Positions 19,277-28,772 of a stretch of 64,000 bases of DNA are shown piece by piece. Both the position numbers and the translations under genes were made by a program. The notes beneath the pieces are model-generated. The model was not told the DNA's origin and ran no database searches. It saw only the letters and a list, made by a program, of their open reading frames with translations. The DNA comes from Dyella humicola (GTDB lineage Bacteria > Pseudomonadota > Gammaproteobacteria > Xanthomonadales > Rhodanobacteraceae): NCBI RefSeq assembly GCF_026283945.1, contig NZ_JAPDPC010000001.1, positions 3,224,001-3,288,000 of the forward strand, given 5' to 3'. Every line of letters starts with the position of its first letter. Position 1 is the first letter of the stretch.

Positions 19277-20623
19277 ATGAATCCTTTCTTTGGCTCGGTG
19301 TTCTGGTTACTGGTCACGCTCGGCGTGCTGGTCACCTTTCACGAATTTGGCCACTACTGGGTAGCACGACGCTGCGGCGTCAAGGTGCTGCGTTTTTCTG
19401 TGGGCTTCGGCAAGGCGATCTGGAAGCGGATCGGCCGCGACGGCACCGAGTACCAAGTGGCCATGATCCCACTGGGCGGCTACGTGAAGATGCTCGACGC
19501 CCGCGAAGGTGACGTCGATCCCGCCCTGGCCGGCCAGGAATTCACAGGCAAGCCGGTGTGGCAACGCATCGCCATCGTCGCCGCTGGCCCGGGCTTCAAT
19601 CTGATCTTCACCGTGGTCGCGTTCTGGCTCATGTTCATGCTGGGCAAGCCCGACATGGCGCCCGTCGTGACGGCCGCGCCGCAGAGCCTGGCGGCCGAAG
19701 CCGGGATTCGCGCTGGCGATCGCATCCTCAGTGTCGACGGCAAGGCGGTGGCGACCTGGAGTGACTCCATGGACGCCGTGGCCAACGGCATGCTCGGTCG
19801 CGACCCGCTGCCGCTGCAGGTGCGTGGTGCGGATGGCACGGAGCGCCAGCTGGTGCTTCCGCTTAACCAGCTACCCCCGGGCGAGGATATCGGCCAGTAC
19901 CTGGACAAGCTGGGCCTGAAGCTGGCGCCGTTGCCGCCCGTAGCCGCCACGGTGCTCCCCGGCAAGCCGGCCGAGCAGGCGGGTATGAAGGGTGGCGACC
20001 GGATCCTCAGCATCAATGGTCGTGCCGTAGCAGGCTACGAGGACTTTCAGGAGCTGATCCCCCAGGAAGCAGCCAAGTCGCCGACCCTGAACGTGATGGT
20101 TGAGCGCGACGGCAAGACGCTGCCGCTGTCGATCACCGCACGCATGGAGTCACTGGAAGGCCACCCACCCAAATGGGTGATCGGCGTGTCTTCGCTCGAA
20201 CGGGAGCAGGCCGTGCTCCGCTATGGGCCGCTGAAGGCCATGGGCGCTTCGCTGCAGACCACCTGGAGCAGCACGGCCGCCACCTTCAACATGATCGGCA
20301 AGATGCTGACCGGCCAGGCGTCGACCAAGAACCTGTCCGGGGTCATCGGCATCGCCCAGGTCGCGAACGCATCGGCAAGCATGGGGGCTGGCTGGTTCCT
20401 CAGCTTCCTGGCCATGGTTTCGCTAAGTCTTGCGATTCTCAATCTGTTGCCGATCCCCGTCTTGGACGGCGGTTACCTGCTGTATTACCTTATTGAGTTG
20501 GTCAAGGGCAGCCCTGTCAGTGAGCGTGTGATGATGGCCGGCCAGTATGTCGGCCTGGTCCTGCTATTCACGTTAATGGGGTTGGCCTTCTACAACGACA
20601 TCCATCGCATCCTGCCCTCGTGA
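19277..20623 (+). CDS. rseP: Site-2 protease RseP
   Basis: 448 residues from ATG 19277. An inner-membrane zinc metalloprotease that performs the second cleavage of the anti-sigma factor RseA to release sigma-E. The zinc motif HEFGH is at residues 22-26, and the second site is NLLPIPVLDGG in the C-terminal membrane part. Two PDZ domains lie between (for example AAEAGIRAGDRILSVDGK and PAEQAGMKGGDRILSINGR). It sits directly before bamA, whose product monitors outer-membrane assembly, as in other gammaproteobacteria. Confidence 0.97.
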   Translation: MNPFFGSVFWLLVTLGVLVTFHEFGHYWVARRCGVKVLRFSVGFGKAIWKRIGRDGTEYQVAMIPLGGYVKMLDAREGDVDPALAGQEFTGKPVWQRIAIVAAGPGFNLIFTVVAFWLMFMLGKPDMAPVVTAAPQSLAAEAGIRAGDRILSVDGKAVATWSDSMDAVANGMLGRDPLPLQVRGADGTERQLVLPLNQLPPGEDIGQYLDKLGLKLAPLPPVAATVLPGKPAEQAGMKGGDRILSINGRAVAGYEDFQELIPQEAAKSPTLNVMVERDGKTLPLSITARMESLEGHPPKWVIGVSSLEREQAVLRYGPLKAMGASLQTTWSSTAATFNMIGKMLTGQASTKNLSGVIGIAQVANASASMGAGWFLSFLAMVSLSLAILNLLPIPVLDGGYLLYYLIELVKGSPVSERVMMAGQYVGLVLLFTLMGLAFYNDIHRILPS

Positions 20624-20839
20624 CGCGCTCGGCTAGTAGCAAAAGCCGTGCAGTGCCCGGGGGTGATGGCGTGCCGACGTTTCGCGCATCAATGTGCGCG
20701 ACTCGGCGGCACCGCGGTGGTTTACCCGGCGCATCTGGGGAAGATGCGAGCACCCTTTCAAGGCTGGGTTTTACCCGGCTTCACGCATTGATCGGGGCGG
20801 TCTTGGCCGCCTCATCGGAATAAACCAACGGAATCGACG
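20624..20839 (+). promoter_or_regulatory. bamA leader region with repeated TTTACCCGGC and two hairpins
   Basis: 216 bp without a gene. A 10-bp direct repeat TTTACCCGGC occurs at 20721-20730 and 20770-20779. Hairpin CGCATC/GATGCG (20730-20748) sits beside the first copy, and a GGCGG/CCGCC stem lies near 20795-20812. I could not find a convincing sigma-E or sigma-70 promoter. A regulatory role is inferred. Confidence 0.35.
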
Positions 20840-23308
20840 ATGAAGCGTATCGCCGCCCTGATCCTGCTTGCCTCCCTGTCCGCCAATGCTCTTGCATTCG
20901 ACCCGTTCGTCGTTTCCGACATCCGTATCGATGGCCTCAGCCGTATTTCCACCGGCACGGTGCTCAACTACCTGCCCATCAACCGGGGCGACCGTCTGAC
21001 CAACGACGGTGCCCAGCGCGCCGTTCGCGCGTTGTACCAGACCAAGTTCTTCAGTGACGTCCAGGTCGACCGCGAAGGCGACATCATGGTCATCAAAGTG
21101 GTCGAGCGCCCCTCGATCGCCAAGCTGACGCTGCGCGGCAACAAGGACATCAAGGAAGAGGATCTGCGCAAGGGCCTGAAGGAAATCGGCCTGTCCGAGG
21201 GCGAGACGTTCGACCGCCTGTCGCTGGACCGCGTGCAGCAGGAACTGATCCGCCAGTACTACAACCGCGGCAAGTACAACGTGTCGGTCGAACCGCACGT
21301 GACGAATCTTGATCGCAACCGCGTGTCCATCGACATCGAGATCCGCGAAGGCAAGGTTGCCAAGATCAAGGAAATCAATATCGTCGGCAACACGGCGTTC
21401 ACCGACAAGGAGATCCGCAAGGGTTTCGAGTCTGATACGCCGAACTGGCTGTCCTGGTATTCCAAGGACGACCAGTACTCGCGCGAGAAGCTTTCCGGTG
21501 ACCTGGAGAAGCTGCAGTCCTACTACATGGACCGTGGCTACGCTGACTTCGGCGTCGACTCCACCCAGGTAACCATCGCGCCCGACAAGCGCTCCATGTA
21601 CATCGCCGCCAGCGTCAAGGAAGGCGATATCTACATCATTTCCGACGTGCACCTGCTTGGCGAACTGATCCTCCCCGAGGATTCGCTGCGGCAGCTGGTG
21701 TATATCAAGAAGGGCGACACCTTCAACCGCAAGGCGATCGAGGCAAGCTCGAACGCGATCAAGAACATCCTTGCCGGCATCGGCTACGCGTTTGCCAAGG
21801 TGACGCCGGTACCGAAGCTCGACAAGGACAAGCGTACGGTCGATCTGACGCTCTACATCGAGCCAGGCAAGCGCGTGTATGTTCGTCGCATCAATTTCCA
21901 GGGCAACACGCGCACGGAAGACGATGTGATGCGCCGCGAAATGCGCCAGCTCGAAGGCAGCTGGTTCTCCCAGCCGGCCATCGATCGTTCCAAGATCCGC
22001 CTGCAGCGACTGGGCTATTTCAAGACGGTCACGATCGACAAGGCGCTGGTACCTGGTACGGAAGACCAGGTCGACCTGACGGTGAAGGTGGAAGAACAGT
22101 CCGCCGGCAGCCTGATGTTCGGCGTGGGCTATTCGCAGTACTCGGGCATCATCCTGTCCGCATCGGTCTCGCAGAACAACTTCCTGGGCACGGGTGACAG
22201 CTTCTCGGTGGGCGCGTCGCGCAGCGATTATTCGACCAGCATCAACGCGAACTACTTCAACCCGTACCTCACCGACAGCGGCGTCGGCATTGGCTACAAC
22301 GCCGGCTACACCAAGTCGAACTACGGCGATACGAACTCCACGTTCGTGAACTACACCAGCAGCGTGAAGTCGTTCTCGAGCTTCCTGAGCTTCCCTATCT
22401 CGGAAACGGACAATATCCGCACCGGCCTGGGCATCAGCAGCAACAAGATCAACCTCAGCTACCAGTACCTCACCACCGACGTGAACGGCAACCCGGTCAC
22501 CGCGACGGAGAACTTTTCGCCGCAGGTGTTGATCGACTACCAGAACGCGATCGGTCACCAGACCATCCACACCTGGGACGCGACGCTGGGTTGGACCCAC
22601 GACACCCGCAACGGTTATTGGGCGCCGACCCGTGGTGGCCTGGTCTCGCTGTCCACTGACATCGCCCTGCCCGGCTCCACCGTGCAGTACTACAAGATTG
22701 CCGGCGAGGCGAACCACTACTGGCCCATCGGCAAGGGCTTCGTGCTCTACGTCGACGGCCAGCTGGGTTATGGCCAGACCTATGGCCAGACCTTCCCGAA
22801 TGACGGCGGCAGCACCTATACGGCGGGCGAGAAGGTTACCTATCCGTTCTGGGAGAACTACTACTCGGGCGGTGTGCGCGACGTGCGCGGCTTCCAGGAC
22901 AACACCCTGGGTCCCCGCTTGTGCGTAGGCACGACGACCAATGCCCAGGGCAAGGTCGTGCCAATCACGCCGAATCCCGATGGCACCTGTTCGGGCAGCG
23001 TTTATAGCTACGGGCAGCCGGTCGGTGGTGCGTTCAAGGTGTTGGGCACGGCCGAACTGTACCTGCCGCTGCCGTTCCTCAAGGACATCAACACCGCACG
23101 CGTGTCGTGGTTCGTCGACGTCGGCAATGTGTATCCGACCTACTCGAGCTTTACGGCCAGCACGCTACGCGTGTCGACCGGTGTCTCGCTGCACTGGCAG
23201 GCGCCGATTGGCCCGCTGATCATCAACTTCGCGGTGCCCCTGCGTACCCAGGCGGACGACGGCCACTACGAAGAGCGCATCCAGTTCACCTTCGGCAGTC
23301 AGTTCTAA
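20840..23308 (+). CDS. bamA: Outer membrane protein assembly factor BamA
   Basis: 822 residues. A cleavable signal peptide (about 1-19, ending ANALA) precedes five POTRA repeats (roughly residues 22-420). These are recognisable by VSDIRIDGLSRIS, IAKLTLRGNKDIKEEDL, KIKEINIVGNTAFTDKEI, YIISDVHLLGELILPED and YVRRINFQGNTRTEDDV. A 16-stranded beta-barrel fills the rest and ends with the aromatic-terminated FTFGSQF outer-membrane signal. The core of the BAM complex, it inserts beta-barrel proteins. The barrel loop around 22920-23000 contains two cysteines (LCVGTTTN and GTCSGS) that could form a surface disulphide. No skp/ompH gene follows; a terminator does. Confidence 0.98.
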   Translation: MKRIAALILLASLSANALAFDPFVVSDIRIDGLSRISTGTVLNYLPINRGDRLTNDGAQRAVRALYQTKFFSDVQVDREGDIMVIKVVERPSIAKLTLRGNKDIKEEDLRKGLKEIGLSEGETFDRLSLDRVQQELIRQYYNRGKYNVSVEPHVTNLDRNRVSIDIEIREGKVAKIKEINIVGNTAFTDKEIRKGFESDTPNWLSWYSKDDQYSREKLSGDLEKLQSYYMDRGYADFGVDSTQVTIAPDKRSMYIAASVKEGDIYIISDVHLLGELILPEDSLRQLVYIKKGDTFNRKAIEASSNAIKNILAGIGYAFAKVTPVPKLDKDKRTVDLTLYIEPGKRVYVRRINFQGNTRTEDDVMRREMRQLEGSWFSQPAIDRSKIRLQRLGYFKTVTIDKALVPGTEDQVDLTVKVEEQSAGSLMFGVGYSQYSGIILSASVSQNNFLGTGDSFSVGASRSDYSTSINANYFNPYLTDSGVGIGYNAGYTKSNYGDTNSTFVNYTSSVKSFSSFLSFPISETDNIRTGLGISSNKINLSYQYLTTDVNGNPVTATENFSPQVLIDYQNAIGHQTIHTWDATLGWTHDTRNGYWAPTRGGLVSLSTDIALPGSTVQYYKIAGEANHYWPIGKGFVLYVDGQLGYGQTYGQTFPNDGGSTYTAGEKVTYPFWENYYSGGVRDVRGFQDNTLGPRLCVGTTTNAQGKVVPITPNPDGTCSGSVYSYGQPVGGAFKVLGTAELYLPLPFLKDINTARVSWFVDVGNVYPTYSSFTASTLRVSTGVSLHWQAPIGPLIINFAVPLRTQADDGHYEERIQFTFGSQF

Positions 23309-23343
23309 AGCTCTGAATTGCCCCAGAGTGAGGCATAGAGAGG

Positions 23344-23369
23344 GCGCGGCGATGCCGCGCTTTCTTTTT
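23344..23369 (+). terminator. Rho-independent terminator after bamA
   Basis: GCGCGGC (23344-23350), GAT loop, GCCGCGC (23354-23360), then TTTCTTTTT. It is a strong stem with a T-run 36 bp after the bamA stop, before lpxD. Confidence 0.93.
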
Positions 23370-23425
23370 CCGGACCCCTGGAAGGGCATGACGCCCTACA
23401 ATGGTCCGATTGCAGGGAGCCATGC

Positions 23426-24454
23426 ATGAGCATTTTCCACATCACCGTGGCCGAACTCGCCGAACGGTTCGGCCTCGAATTTCGCGGCGACGGCGCGCGC
23501 GTCATTGACGGCGTCGCCACGCTGGCCAGCGCCGGCCCCAGCCAGCTGAGCTTTCTCTCCAATAGCAAGTACGCGGCACAACTCACCGGCACCAGCGCCG
23601 GTGTCGTGGTGATGCGTGAGGAACATGTCGCCGACAGCCCCGTCCCGGCGCTGGTCGCGCGTGACCCCTACGTGGCCTACGCGAAGATCGCCGTACTGTT
23701 CGAGCGCCAGCCTGCCGCGCCTCTTGGTATCCATCCCAGCGCCGTCGTTGCCGCCAGTGCACGCGTGTCCCCGACCGCCAGCGTTGGCCCCTGCTGCGTG
23801 ATTGAAGACGACGCGGTGGTGGAAGACGGGGTGGTTCTGGGCCCCCATTGCATCGTCGGTCCGGACTGCACGGTGGGTGCGCAGTCGCGACTGGTGGCGC
23901 GGGTCACCCTGGTCGCCAGCGTCACTTTGGGCAAACGCGTGCTGGTCCATCCCGGCGCAGTGATCGGTTCGGATGGCTTCGGCCTCGCCTTTGATCGCGA
24001 CCACTGGATCAAGTTGCCCCAGTTGGGCGGTGTACGCATTGGTGATGACTGCGAGATCGGGGCCAATACCACGATCGATCGCGGGGCGCTGGACGATACG
24101 GTGCTGGAAGAGGATGTACGCCTGGACAACCAGATCCAGATTGCCCACAACGTCTACATCGGCGCGCATACCGCCATGGCAGGATGCGCAGCGGTGGCCG
24201 GCAGCGCCAAGATCGGACGCTACTGCATGATCGGCGGCAACGCCGGTGTGCTGGGCCATCTGGAGCTTGGCGACCGGGTTAACATTACCGCCAAAAGCTT
24301 GGTTACACATTCCATACGCGAGCCGGGTGAATATGCCTCGGGCATTCCTCTACAGGAGAGTCGCCTGTGGCGGCGCAATGCAGCCCGGTTCAAGCATCTG
24401 GACGAATACGTGCGCCGCATCTCGGCGCTAGAGAAGGACAAAAACAATGAGTGA
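23426..24454 (+). CDS. lpxD: UDP-3-O-(3-hydroxyacyl)glucosamine N-acyltransferase
   Basis: 342 residues. It adds the second 3-hydroxyacyl chain, at the 2-amino group, in lipid A synthesis, using acyl-ACP. The N-terminal uridine-binding domain includes LSFLSNSKYAAQL. A hexapeptide-repeat beta-helix follows (GVVLGPHCIVGPDCTVG). The conserved region GSDGFGLAFDRDHWIKLPQ precedes GANTTIDRGALDDTVL and the catalytic-His segment IAHNVYIGAHTAMAG. The C-terminal helices end LEKDKNNE. Its last 8 bp overlap fabZ. Confidence 0.98.
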   Translation: MSIFHITVAELAERFGLEFRGDGARVIDGVATLASAGPSQLSFLSNSKYAAQLTGTSAGVVVMREEHVADSPVPALVARDPYVAYAKIAVLFERQPAAPLGIHPSAVVAASARVSPTASVGPCCVIEDDAVVEDGVVLGPHCIVGPDCTVGAQSRLVARVTLVASVTLGKRVLVHPGAVIGSDGFGLAFDRDHWIKLPQLGGVRIGDDCEIGANTTIDRGALDDTVLEEDVRLDNQIQIAHNVYIGAHTAMAGCAAVAGSAKIGRYCMIGGNAGVLGHLELGDRVNITAKSLVTHSIREPGEYASGIPLQESRLWRRNAARFKHLDEYVRRISALEKDKNNE

Positions 24455-24920
24455 CCTCACCGTGCCCTTCCACCTCCCTGTGACTGTAGAGCATATCCAG
24501 CAGTTGCTGCCTCATCGCTATCCGTTTCTGCTGGTGGATCGCGTGATCGAGATGGTGCCTGATGAAAGCATCGTGGCGATCAAGAACGTGACGATCAACG
24601 AACCGTTCTTTGAAGGCCACTTCCCTGGCCACCCGGTCATGCCGGGCGTGCTCGTGGTCGAGTCCATGGCGCAGACCGCCGGACTGCTCACGCAGATCTC
24701 GCGCCGTCTCAAGGGAAACACGGGTAGCCCGCTGTTCTACCTGGTCAAGGTGGACAATGCGCGCTTCAACGCACCGGTCGTACCGGGCGATCAGCTTCGC
24801 CTGGAAGTGACGCTCAAGCGCCTTCTGCGCAGCATGGGTCTGTTTGAAGCACGCACGATTGTCGACGGCAAGGTCGTAGCCAGCTGCGAACTGATGTGTG
24901 CCGCGAGGTCAGAGAAATGA
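24447..24920 (+). CDS. fabZ: 3-hydroxyacyl-[acyl-carrier-protein] dehydratase FabZ
   Basis: 157 residues. It dehydrates 3-hydroxyacyl-ACP in fatty-acid elongation and so competes with LpxA and LpxD for the same acyl-ACP. Hot-dog fold with [13 protein letters not shown] and the active-site segment [20 protein letters not shown], where His58 and Glu72 are the expected catalytic pair. The start lies inside the lpxD end, and the stop overlaps the lpxA start (ATGA). The genes are probably translated as a coupled series. Confidence 0.98.
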   Translation: MSDLTVPFHLPVTVEHIQQLLPHRYPFLLVDRVIEMVPDESIVAIKNVTINEPFFEGHFPGHPVMPGVLVVESMAQTAGLLTQISRRLKGNTGSPLFYLVKVDNARFNAPVVPGDQLRLEVTLKRLLRSMGLFEARTIVDGKVVASCELMCAARSEK

Positions 24921-25690
24921 TCCATCCCACCGCGCAGATCGATCCTTCCGCCGTCATCGGCGACAACGTCAGTATTGGTGCTTATAGCGTCATTGGTGCC
25001 GATGTGCAGATCGGTGACGGCACGGTGGTTGGACCGCACGCGGTGATCGAAGGCCCCACGCGCATCGGTCGCGACAATCGCATCAGCCAGTTCGCCTCGT
25101 TGGGCGGCGCGCCGCAGGACAAGAAGTTCGCCGGCGAGCACACCGAGCTGATCATCGGTGACCGCAATCTGATACGCGAATTCGTCACCATCAACCGCGG
25201 CACCGGCGATGGTGGCGGCGCCACGCGTCTCGGTAACGACAACTGGGTGCTGGCCTATGTGCATATCGCGCATGACTGCCACATCGGCAATAACACCGTG
25301 TTCTCCAACTACTCGGCGCTGGCCGGGCACGTGGAAATCGGTGACTGGGTCGTCATGGCCGGTTTCTCGGGCGCACATCAGTTCTGCAAGATCGGCGCGC
25401 ATGCGTTCATCGGCATGGGCTGCCTGGTCGGGTCCGACGTACCGCCCTTCGTGACGATGGCCAATGATCAACGCGGTCGCCCCCGCGGTATCAACAGCGA
25501 AGGCCTCAAGCGCCGCGGCTTTGACGCCCCGCGCATCTCCGCCATCAAGCGCGCCTATCGCACCTTGTACATGGCCGGCCTGAGCCTGGCGGATGCGCGC
25601 GAGCAACTGACCGAACAGGCCTCGGGCAGCGAGGATGTGCGCGCCATGCTCGAGTTCCTTGATCGCAGCGAGCGGGCACTGGCGCGTTGA
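24917..25690 (+). CDS. lpxA: UDP-N-acetylglucosamine O-acyltransferase
   Basis: 257 residues from ATG 24917, which overlaps the fabZ stop by 4 bp. A frame start at 24896 would add seven residues unlike the family. First enzyme of lipid A synthesis: it transfers a 3-hydroxyacyl chain to the 3-OH of UDP-GlcNAc. Left-handed beta-helix hexapeptides begin at once ([14 protein letters not shown]). The catalytic-His segment [15 protein letters not shown] and the conserved [10 protein letters not shown] and GLKRRGF follow, then a helical C-terminus. Confidence 0.98.
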   Translation: MIHPTAQIDPSAVIGDNVSIGAYSVIGADVQIGDGTVVGPHAVIEGPTRIGRDNRISQFASLGGAPQDKKFAGEHTELIIGDRNLIREFVTINRGTGDGGGATRLGNDNWVLAYVHIAHDCHIGNNTVFSNYSALAGHVEIGDWVVMAGFSGAHQFCKIGAHAFIGMGCLVGSDVPPFVTMANDQRGRPRGINSEGLKRRGFDAPRISAIKRAYRTLYMAGLSLADAREQLTEQASGSEDVRAMLEFLDRSERALAR

Positions 25691-25755
25691 GATGAGCTCC
25701 GCTCATCGCAACGAATCAGGCACGCGCTCTGGCTCCGGCGGCTGATGTAAACGTC

Positions 25756-26970
25756 ATGACCGCCGTCGAAGCAACCAATCAAGCCCCACTGATCGCCCTG
25801 ATCGCCGGAGAAGATTCCGGCGATCAGCTCGGTGCCGACCTCATCGCCGCGCTCCGCCGTCGTTATCCCGATGCGCGTTTCGTCGGCATCGGTGGCGCGC
25901 GCATGCAGGCCGTGGGATTCGAGTCCTGGTACGACATCAAGGAACTCTCCCTATTCGGCTTCGCCGAGGTCGTGTCGCACCTGCCGCGCCTGTTGCGCTT
26001 GCGCAAAGAACTCATGGCGCGACTGGTCGCCGCCAAACCATCCGTGGTGGTCGGCATCGACGCACCGGATTTCAATCTCGGAGTGGAAAAGCGACTGCGA
26101 CAGGCCGGTCTGCGCACGGTGCATTATGTAAGCCCGTCGGTATGGGCCTGGCGCGAGAAACGAGCCGAGAAGATCGGGCTCAGTGCGGATCGCGTGCTGT
26201 GCCTGTTCCCGATGGAACCGGCTATCTACGCGCGGCACGGCATCGACGCCCGTTTTGTTGGCCATCCACTCGCCGATCGTTTTGCGCTCGTCTCCGACCG
26301 TGTTGGAGCGCGTGCATTCCTGCAGTTGTCGCAGAACGCGCCCGTGCTTGCCGTGCTGCCAGGTAGCCGGGCCTCCGAAGTGGCGCACCTGGGCCGTATC
26401 TTCCTCGACGCCGCACGCCAGGTGGCGACCCACCTGCCCGGTCTTCGCATCGTCATCCCGGCTGCCAACGAGCGCGTCAAAGCCAGCATCAAGTCCATGC
26501 TCGGCGACGCACAGGGCGACGAGGCGCCGGTACTGCTCGACGGCCACGCGCATGAAGCGATGCTAGCGGCCGATGTGGTTCTGCTTGCATCAGGCACGGC
26601 GGCGTTGGAAGCCATGCTGGCCAAACGTCCCATGGTCGTGGGCTATCGCGTCTCGCCCGTGAGCTATCGCATCGCGCGCGCGCTCAACATGCTCAAGACC
26701 GATGTTTACGCCCTGCCCAATATTCTCGCCCGTGCCAATGGCATGGGCGACAACGCCGTGCTTGTCCCCGAACTGATGCAGGACGATTTCACCGCCGACA
26801 AGCTTGCCGCCGCGACGCTGGAGCTGTTCCGCGACAGCGAACGCCGTGGTGCCATCGTTGCGGCTTTCGAGCAACTGCATCTGGCCTTGCGTGGCGATCT
26901 TGATGGGGATGCCGGCGACCTGGCGGCCGATGCGGTCGCCGAGCTGATCGAGGCGCCGCGTGGCCGCTAG
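25756..26970 (+). CDS. lpxB: Lipid-A-disaccharide synthase
   Basis: 404 residues. A GT19 glycosyltransferase, peripheral to the inner membrane, which joins 2,3-diacylglucosamine 1-phosphate to UDP-2,3-diacylglucosamine. It opens with a nucleotide-fold [17 protein letters not shown]. Further motifs are [36 protein letters not shown] and [23 protein letters not shown] 65-bp gap separates it from lpxA, the only real gap in the lpxD-rnhB series. It overlaps rnhB by 11 bp. Confidence 0.98.
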   Translation: MTAVEATNQAPLIALIAGEDSGDQLGADLIAALRRRYPDARFVGIGGARMQAVGFESWYDIKELSLFGFAEVVSHLPRLLRLRKELMARLVAAKPSVVVGIDAPDFNLGVEKRLRQAGLRTVHYVSPSVWAWREKRAEKIGLSADRVLCLFPMEPAIYARHGIDARFVGHPLADRFALVSDRVGARAFLQLSQNAPVLAVLPGSRASEVAHLGRIFLDAARQVATHLPGLRIVIPAANERVKASIKSMLGDAQGDEAPVLLDGHAHEAMLAADVVLLASGTAALEAMLAKRPMVVGYRVSPVSYRIARALNMLKTDVYALPNILARANGMGDNAVLVPELMQDDFTADKLAAATLELFRDSERRGAIVAAFEQLHLALRGDLDGDAGDLAADAVAELIEAPRGR

Positions 26971-27574
26971 AAAAATCACCGCCAGCGCCGAAGGCTTGCT
27001 GATTGCCGGCGTCGATGAGGCCGGCCGAGGTCCTCTGGCAGGACCCGTGGCGGTTGCTGCTGTCATTCTCGATCCAGCCCGCCCCATCGAAGGGCTCAAC
27101 GACTCCAAGAAGCTGAGCGAAGCGAAACGCGAGGCGCTCTATCCCCAGATCATCAGCAGGGCCTTGGCGCACTGCGTGGTCATGGTGATGCCGGAGGAGA
27201 TTGATCGGCTCAACATTTTTCAGGCCACCATGACCGGCATGTGCCGCGCACTGGCAGGGCTCGCCCCCGCGGCGCACGAGGCATGGATCGACGGCAATGC
27301 ACTACCCCGCGACTTGCCCTGCGCAGGCCGGGCCATCGTCGGCGGCGACGCGTTGGAACCGGCGATCAGCGCGGCCTCCATTCTCGCCAAGGTCAGCCGC
27401 GACCGCTGGATGGTCGAGCTCGATCGCGAACATCCCGGCTACGGCTTCGCCGTGCACAAAGGTTATCCGACGCCAGCGCATCTGGAATCGCTGAGGCGTC
27501 TGGGCCCCTGCCAGCATCACCGCCGCAGCTTCGCGCCGGTGAAGTTGCTGGTGGACCAAGGTGTGTTGTTCTAG
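26960..27574 (+). CDS. rnhB: Ribonuclease HII
   Basis: 204 residues from a GTG start at 26960, inside the lpxB end. It cuts RNA in RNA-DNA hybrids and at single ribonucleotides, Mn/Mg dependent. Catalytic acids are in [16 protein letters not shown] (Asp19, Glu20), and further acidic residues lie in WIDGNAL and [22 protein letters not shown]. The C-terminal [26 protein letters not shown] is typical. It closes the lpx series; dnaE follows only after 2 kb instead of directly. Confidence 0.97.
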   Translation: MAARKITASAEGLLIAGVDEAGRGPLAGPVAVAAVILDPARPIEGLNDSKKLSEAKREALYPQIISRALAHCVVMVMPEEIDRLNIFQATMTGMCRALAGLAPAAHEAWIDGNALPRDLPCAGRAIVGGDALEPAISAASILAKVSRDRWMVELDREHPGYGFAVHKGYPTPAHLESLRRLGPCQHHRRSFAPVKLLVDQGVLF

Positions 27575-28147
27575 GCGCCACTAGCACCGTGAATGCTGCG
27601 GGCTGGCGTCACCGCTAAAGTGTTTGGGCCCAGCCTCGCCGGCATCCGCTGCTGCATGAGCACTGCCATGCACAGTGAAAACTGGAAGCAGCTCAACGCC
27701 CGCTGCGACGGAATTAGCCATCCATATCAAACGCGCCGAGCTCGTCATCATAAGCATCAACGAGGCCAAGATTACAGCCTCCCAGCATGGCCTATGACCC
27801 ACGCCAACGCGTGTGAACCGGCGTTAGAATGCAGTCGAGAAACGGGAACCCATGACTCTCGACCTGGCTCCGCCAAAGTCGGGAACTAACGGAGAAACCC
27901 ATTCTCTATTGGCAAGAGGCAGGTCTCTTTGAGGCAACCTTTTCCGCCATTGCTGCATCCCAACGGATACAGGAAGCGAAGTCACCGGGCCGATGTCACC
28001 AGCGCACGCCAACCCAACCGATACGCCCGATTCTGCGGCGCGGTGAACTTCCAGCAAAGCATGGACGCGAGATCAACCCGCGTGCTTTGTACCTGTCACG
28101 CGACCTTGAGACACTCATTACGCGCGCTAGACCGCAGGAGTCGTGTC
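27575..28147. other. 573-bp region without a convincing gene
   Basis: Open frames here (for example 27593-27889 on + and 27824-28057 on -) lack ribosome sites and resemble no family I know. Visible structure is limited to a near-direct repeat GAGAAACgGGaacCCAT and GGAGAAACCCATTCTC at about 27837-27907, and a TTGAGA word at 28105 that could be a -35 element for the next small gene. It may be a relic of lost genes between rnhB and dnaE. Confidence 0.5.
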
Positions 28148-28357
28148 ATGACGCTTCCCAACCGCCCGCAAAACGCCGTACCGCGCGGCGAACCCGAGAC
28201 TTCCACCGCCACGAAGCTCCTCACGCCCGAGGAGCTCACCGCCATCGTCGACGCGGAGTACCAACACGTCGACTATGACCTGCACCCATTGGCCGTGCCG
28301 AGTCTCGACCACTACATCGACAATTCCATGGGAGACGAGCTGTTTCACATCTCGTAA
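28148..28357 (+). CDS. Small hypothetical protein, 69 residues
   Basis: ATG 28148 is preceded by a good ribosome site (GCAGGAG at 28133-28139, 8-nt spacing), which is why I accept this short gene. The protein begins MTLPNRPQNAVPRG and continues LLTPEELTAIVDAEYQHVDYDL. It ends with an acidic/aromatic tail DHYIDNSMGDELFHIS. It is acidic, has no membrane segment or cysteine, and I recognise no domain. It ends 19 bp before a perfect 12-bp hairpin. Its neighbours are a gene-poor stretch and a permease remnant, so nothing indicates function. Confidence 0.6.
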   Translation: MTLPNRPQNAVPRGEPETSTATKLLTPEELTAIVDAEYQHVDYDLHPLAVPSLDHYIDNSMGDELFHIS

Positions 28358-28376
28358 GAGATGAGAGCATCCCCAC

Positions 28377-28410
28377 CGACGACGGAAACTCAGCTTACTT
28401 TCCGTCGTCG
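28377..28410. terminator. Perfect 12-bp hairpin after the 69-aa gene
   Basis: CGACGACGGAAA (28377-28388), 10-nt loop, TTTCCGTCGTCG (28399-28410). No T-run follows on either strand. It lies between the small gene and the broken end of the permease remnant. Confidence 0.6.
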
Positions 28411-28424
28411 CAGGAGCCCCGCAG

Positions 28425-28772
28425 TTATTCGGCCACTGCGTTCCAACCCATGAACCAGGCCAACCATCCACCGAAGGTGGCATCGGCATAGACATAGGCG
28501 CTGCCCAACACCGGCAACATGGCGGCGATCTCGGCGTAGCTCAACGCGGCAAATGCGGCCGCCAGTCCGGCCAGCACAAAGGAAAAGGTGAGCGCCGGAC
28601 CCGCGAGTGCGGCAGCTGTTTGGCCGGTGATCACGAAGATACCCGCACCGATCACCTAGCCTAGGCCGAGTACGATCAGATCCTTGAGACCCAGGGCGCG
28701 CCGCAATGCATGGTTGGCAGCAAGCGAGGACTCGACAGACTTGACGGCGAACAGTGATCGGATCAGTGACAT
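28425..28772 (-). pseudogene. APC-family amino acid permease, N-terminal remnant with in-frame TAG
   Basis: Reading left from ATG 28772 gives MSLIRSLFAVKSVESSLAAN, then HALRRALGLKDLIVLGLG. A TAG (28656-28658) follows, and then VIGAGIFVITGQTAAALAGP and on through two membrane segments to WFMGWNAVAE and a TAA. In intact cationic or neutral amino-acid permeases the same stretch reads GLG-A-VIGAGIF. The TAG therefore sits at an alanine position of membrane helix 1, and the frame is otherwise uninterrupted. Family proteins are about 450-500 residues. Everything after the third segment is missing, replaced by unrelated sequence. Both lesions argue for a dead gene, although a 76-residue fragment could still be translated. 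Confidence 0.85.

Noticed and set aside
20771-22717. 648-codon open frame antisense to bamA
   Set aside because: Low-complexity Arg/Val/Asp/His composition produced by GC-rich codon positions of bamA; no family resemblance.
27593-27889. 98-codon frame after rnhB
   Set aside because: No ribosome site, no recognisable residues pattern, basic scrambled composition.
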